DNA from: Anaerolineae bacterium
GTDB taxonomy: Bacteria; Chloroflexota; Anaerolineae; 4572-78; J111
Direction: 5' to 3'
Length of the DNA: 64,000 nucleotides
Assembly: GCA_023382535.1 (NCBI GenBank)
Contig: JAHDWA010000025.1
Coordinates: 62,444 to 126,443 of the forward strand
Shown: positions 60,900 to 64,000 of the stretch, piece by piece
Numbering within the stretch: the first letter of the stretch is position 1
Layout: each line of letters opens with the position of its first letter
Notes under the pieces: model-generated
What the model saw: only the letters and a program-made list of their open reading frames with translations
The model's database searches: none
What the model was told of the DNA's origin: nothing
Program-made: the position numbers and the translations under genes

Positions 60900-63050
60900 T
60901 CAACGCTCCAGGACTGAGCGCAATTTAACTGCTAAGCTCATGGGACTGAAGGGTTTTTGGATGAAGGCAACGCCTGAGTCGAGGACATCGTGCTGCACAA
61001 TTGCTTCGTCGGTGTAGCCCGACATGAACAGCGTTTTCAAATCAGGCCGGGCGCGTGACGCCTCTTCAGCCAGGGTTTTGCCGCTGATACCGGGCATCAC
61101 CACATCGGTCAATAATAGCTGGATAGGGCCAGGGTAGTCAGCCAGCAGCCGTAAGGCCTCCTGTCCATTCCCAGCTTCCAGCAGGGTGTAGCTTAGCGGC
61201 GACAACACCTGCCGCAACAGGGTACGTACCCCGGCATCATCCTCCACCAACAAAATCGTTTCGCTGCCGACAGGCATCTCTACCCCAACTTCCGGGTCAA
61301 GCGGCGGCTCACCCTTTTTTTCGGCGACACTGGGGAAGTAAATCTTGAAGGTAGTGCCCATCTCCTCCTCAGAATAGACCCAGATGTCCCCGCCGCTCTG
61401 CTTAACGATCCCAAAAACCGTCGCCAGCCCCAGGCCTGTCCCTCGCCCCAGTTCTTTGGTGGTAAAGAAAGGTTCAAAGATATGGGTCTTGACCTCCTGG
61501 CTCATGCCATAGCCGGTATCGCTGATGGTGAGCAAGACGTATTGACCTGGCCGGGTATCCAGATGACCCGCCACATACTGATCGTCAATGACCACATTGG
61601 TCGTCTCAATCGTCAGGTGACCGCCTTGAGGCATCGCATCGCGGGCATTGACTACCAGGTTAAGGATGACCTGCTCCATCTGGGCCGGGTCTACTTTGAC
61701 CGGCCACAGCTCCGGAGCGAGGCGAATTTTCAAGTCAATATCCTCGCCGATAACCCGCTGCAACATTTTGTCCAACTCGACCACGATTGAATTGAGATTT
61801 AACACCTCGGGCTGGATAATTTGCTTGCGGCTAAAAGCCAGCAGTTGGCGGACCAGGCCGGCGGCTCGCTGGCCTGAACGGAGAATGATGTCGGCCATCT
61901 CCCACTGGGGGTCGTCGGGCTGGAGGTCCTTCTGGATCAAGGCTGCATAACCGTTGATCGTCGTCAGCAGATTATTGAAGTCGTGGGCCACCCCGGCCGT
62001 CAGCCGGCCCACAGCTTCCATCTTTTGGGCGTGGTGATACTGTTCTTCCAGTTGCCGCCGCTGCTCTTCCAGGCGAAACCGGGCCAGGACGCCGGCCAAT
62101 TGGTCGGCCACGCTCCAGGTCAAATTGGTCTCCTCGGTCGAGAAGCGGCGCGGCTCTAATGACGCCAACCCCAAGCTGCCTGCCACCTCGCCCTCGATCA
62201 CCAACGGCACCAGCAGTAATGAGGCAATACCCCGCTGGCGCAGATGGTTATGGATGAGATCCAGGTGGGGGTTGTTCAGATCCTCACCGGTGACCAGCGG
62301 TGTTTTGTGGCTGAGCAGGTATTGGCCCAAAGGATCATCAACCACCGGCCAGGCCTTGGGTAAGGTCGCCAGGCGCTCCCCGGCCGAATACTCGGCCACG
62401 ACGGTGCTTGTCGTTTTCATTTTATCCAGCAAGGTGGCAGCTGCGTGAGGTACGTTGAGGGCCAGGGCCAGTTCGCGGCAGGCTACTTCCAGGATAGCCT
62501 CCTGGTCCTTGCTTGGCGTAGCCGCCGAAGCGGCAATGATCCGGTTGAGGAGCGCTAACTCGCGGTGGCGGCGGTGAAGTTCTTCTTCGGCCTGTTTGTG
62601 CGAGGTGATGTCGCTGATCAAACACAAGATGGCCGGTTGACCCTCCCAGGTTATCCGGATGCCAATTTTTTCAACCCACCTGACCTGGCCCGCTTTGTCA
62701 ATAATCCTAAAAGTATAGACCCCCGCCGTCTCTTCCCCTCTGAGCTGGGAGTAATAATCCTTAAACACTCTGTCTCGATCATCAGGATGAATAAACTCAG
62801 TAACGGGTTTGGAGGTTAGTTCTTGAGACAAATATCCGCTGAGCTGGATGGTTTTGGGGTTGTAGTATTTGATGAGCCCCGCTTGAGTTACTATAATTAT
62901 CTCATTAGCGTTCTCCACCGCCTGAAGCAGCCACTCTTTATTTTCTTCTAAATAATTCCTCTGTCGGGTTCGCTTGATTTTTTGGTATTTCTTCACCATT
63001 TCTCTGTCGTGTTTCTCGCCGCTTATCTTAATAAGTTGCTGATTAACCAT
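60900..63050 (-). CDS. Hybrid sensor histidine kinase (PAS-GAF-HisKA-HATPase-REC)
   Basis: 716 residues, no membrane helix. PAS (ENANEIIIVTQAGLIKYYNP), GAF (AILEVACRELALALNVPHAA), phospho-acceptor VGRLTAGVAHDFNNLLTTI, ATPase with N box NLVVNARDAMPQGG, G1 ISDTGYGM and G2 GTGLGLATVFGIVK, and a C-terminal receiver with LLLTDVVMPGISG (Asp acceptor) and FIQKPFSP. The HDFNN form places it in the subfamily of NtrB-like kinases with internal receiver. It has no DNA-binding output, so phosphate probably goes through the receiver to another protein. Downstream of an RsbW-like kinase gene on the same strand. Confidence 0.92.
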   Translation of the reverse strand: MVNQQLIKISGEKHDREMVKKYQKIKRTRQRNYLEENKEWLLQAVENANEIIIVTQAGLIKYYNPKTIQLSGYLSQELTSKPVTEFIHPDDRDRVFKDYYSQLRGEETAGVYTFRIIDKAGQVRWVEKIGIRITWEGQPAILCLISDITSHKQAEEELHRRHRELALLNRIIAASAATPSKDQEAILEVACRELALALNVPHAAATLLDKMKTTSTVVAEYSAGERLATLPKAWPVVDDPLGQYLLSHKTPLVTGEDLNNPHLDLIHNHLRQRGIASLLLVPLVIEGEVAGSLGLASLEPRRFSTEETNLTWSVADQLAGVLARFRLEEQRRQLEEQYHHAQKMEAVGRLTAGVAHDFNNLLTTINGYAALIQKDLQPDDPQWEMADIILRSGQRAAGLVRQLLAFSRKQIIQPEVLNLNSIVVELDKMLQRVIGEDIDLKIRLAPELWPVKVDPAQMEQVILNLVVNARDAMPQGGHLTIETTNVVIDDQYVAGHLDTRPGQYVLLTISDTGYGMSQEVKTHIFEPFFTTKELGRGTGLGLATVFGIVKQSGGDIWVYSEEEMGTTFKIYFPSVAEKKGEPPLDPEVGVEMPVGSETILLVEDDAGVRTLLRQVLSPLSYTLLEAGNGQEALRLLADYPGPIQLLLTDVVMPGISGKTLAEEASRARPDLKTLFMSGYTDEAIVQHDVLDSGVAFIQKPFSPMSLAVKLRSVLER

Positions 63051-63147
63051 TAGTCCCGGACACAGTATTTGCCGGTCCAGGGCAGTTTAGCGGATTCGGT
63101 CGAAATTGGTGCAATGCGGCCAATAAGCCGATGCTACACGTAGCAGA

Positions 63148-63564
63148 TCAACTCCCTTCGACCACCGTCATCAATAGTTGTAGTTCATTGCGACCGGGCG
63201 TGACCACCCCTTTGACTTCATCCACCAGGCTCTTCATCAGAAACAGACCCCACCCGCGATGGTCCGTCCGTTCCTGGCGAGCCAGGTTGAGACTGGGCAG
63301 GGGTTGGAGGCCCTGGTCAATTATTTTTAGGGTCAAAGCGCTCTGTTCCACCAGGGCGATAATCTGAACTCTGAGCTGAACATTCAACCCATTTCCGTGC
63401 TCGATGGCGTTAAGCACCGCTTCACTCAGGGCAGTTTTCAGGTCGTCAAGGCGCTCCTGAGAAAAGCCCATGGAGCGAGCCAAGGTAGCAATGGCCGAGG
63501 TCGCCACTTTTTCATACCCTAACTCACTGGGTAAGGAAATTTCAATCATTTGTTGCTCGTTCAT
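63148..63564 (-). CDS. RsbW-like serine kinase / anti-sigma factor
   Basis: 138 residues, GHKL ATPase fold: N box LKTALSEAVLNAIEHGN, G1 LKIIDQGLQP, G2 HRGWGLFLMKSLVDEVKG. Such proteins phosphorylate an STAS antagonist and hold a sigma factor or other target. No STAS protein is next to it, but a small helical protein gene lies immediately upstream. ATG 63564 has GAGGGGA before it. A broken copy is at 35796. Confidence 0.9.
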   Translation of the reverse strand: MNEQQMIEISLPSELGYEKVATSAIATLARSMGFSQERLDDLKTALSEAVLNAIEHGNGLNVQLRVQIIALVEQSALTLKIIDQGLQPLPSLNLARQERTDHRGWGLFLMKSLVDEVKGVVTPGRNELQLLMTVVEGS

Positions 63565-63580
63565 GTTAATTTTTCCCCTC

Positions 63581-63895
63581 TCAAGTCCACAATTCCAACG
63601 ACCTTTTCAACAGCCGCGACTCCCGCTGGATACGCGGATAGTTGGCGGGGTCTTGAATAGCGTCAGGCAGTTCCTTGAGCGCGGCATCGGCCAACAGGCG
63701 GGCCAGGGCTTTGTCGCGGCCGGGTAGAGAATCATTTTCAATATGGGACCAGATCGCTTCAGTGGTGGCGGTCAGTTCCTGTTGGGCGGTTAGAATACCT
63801 TGGGTGTCGCCGTTGTCAATGGCGTCACACAAGGCTTGTAAGCGTGTGCTGACTTGTTCAAGGGCGGCAGTGTAGATGGGGTTTAATTCGGTCAT
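63581..63895 (-). CDS. Helical protein, paralogue of the gene at 35465
   Basis: 104 residues, all-helical: TAALEQVSTRLQALCDAIDN, GILTAQQELTATTEAIWSHI, KALARLLADAALKELPDAI, YPRIQRESRLLKRSLELWT. No family recognised. It precedes the RsbW-like kinase gene by 16 bp, and both copies in the window keep this order, so a joint role is likely. AGGGAG is 8 nt before ATG 63895. Confidence 0.75.
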   Translation of the reverse strand: MTELNPIYTAALEQVSTRLQALCDAIDNGDTQGILTAQQELTATTEAIWSHIENDSLPGRDKALARLLADAALKELPDAIQDPANYPRIQRESRLLKRSLELWT

Positions 63896-63922
63896 GGGTT
63901 ATACTCCCTAAAAATAGTTATC

Positions 63923-63975
63923 AGTAATCAGTGAGCAGTGAATAGTTGAACACTGATTACTGCTCACTGATTACT
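63923..63975. repeat. Inverted repeat made of ATCAGTGA-type units
   Basis: AGTAATCAGTGAGCAGT and its exact inverse ACTGCTCACTGATTACT (17 bp each), separated by 19 bp that contain another CACTGATTA. Similar low-complexity repeats are widespread in bacterial intergenic DNA. It lies upstream of the 63895 start and could form a cruciform or a terminator for an upstream gene outside the window. Confidence 0.7.
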
Positions 63976-64000
63976 TTTCATTCTTGTTGGTGTAGAGCAT

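Overview
The window looks like a chromosomal segment of a Chloroflexota (Anaerolineae-like) bacterium. This is inferred from gene content, not from a marker gene. The pointers are a giant SARP/BTAD regulator with STAND ATPases, NB-ARC/WD40 regulators with XRE heads, an F420-type luciferase-like oxidoreductase, pentapeptide and FG-GAP proteins, and secreted proteins ending in a 'YLP..R' tail. I see no rRNA, tRNA or CRISPR array.

Layout. 0-8.7 kb: the 3' end of a WD40 protein, then a mostly minus-strand run of a lipase-like hydrolase, two small secreted proteins, a TPR lipoprotein, and a translationally coupled pentapeptide protein/LLM oxidoreductase pair. 8.7-13.5 kb: a regulatory intergenic region and two adjacent AAA ATPase genes (one membrane-anchored, one with a DNA-binding head). 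14.1-19.2 kb: a plus-strand run of P450, acetyltransferase, methyltransferase, glycosyltransferase and a seven-helix protein resembling PaxB/Pyr4 terpene cyclases, a possible terpenoid tailoring cluster. 19.2-23.8 kb: a metalloprotease-like multidomain protein, an unknown partner, an FG-GAP propeller protein and a 74-residue small gene. 23.9-29.6 kb: a 1,895-residue SARP regulator. 29.9-32.4 kb: a sugar dehydrogenase/sugar-acid dehydratase operon. 32.7-34.3 kb: gene debris (a frameshifted propeller gene, a transposase fragment, a rhomboid fragment).

34.3-64 kb reads as an envelope-stress island: BON protein, SPW and HdeD membrane proteins, DUF1269-like protein, P-type ATPase, AI-2E-family permease, cardiolipin synthase, histidine kinase plus OmpR-type regulator, rhomboid protease, HEAT protein, XRE-NB-ARC-WD40 protein, YtxH-FtsH operon, hybrid histidine kinase and an RsbW-like kinase. 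It also holds a GH2/GT2 pair and several broken copies: a truncated RsbW gene, an ABC1 kinase stub and an FtsH/histidine-kinase chimera.

Two regulatory signatures stand out. First, four promoters (upstream of the BON, SPW, HdeD and YtxH-FtsH genes) share the same architecture: four GTTTACC-like repeats stepped 11, 10 and 12 bp, then 9 bp, then a -10 box. This is what an OmpR/PhoP-type regulator would bind, and such a regulator lies inside the island. Second, two promoters carry TGAACGA heptamers every 11 bp ending exactly 8 bp before a TATAGT -10 box, the classic SARP operator geometry. One lies between the giant SARP gene and the divergent 74-residue gene, the other in front of the LLM oxidoreductase operon 15 kb away.
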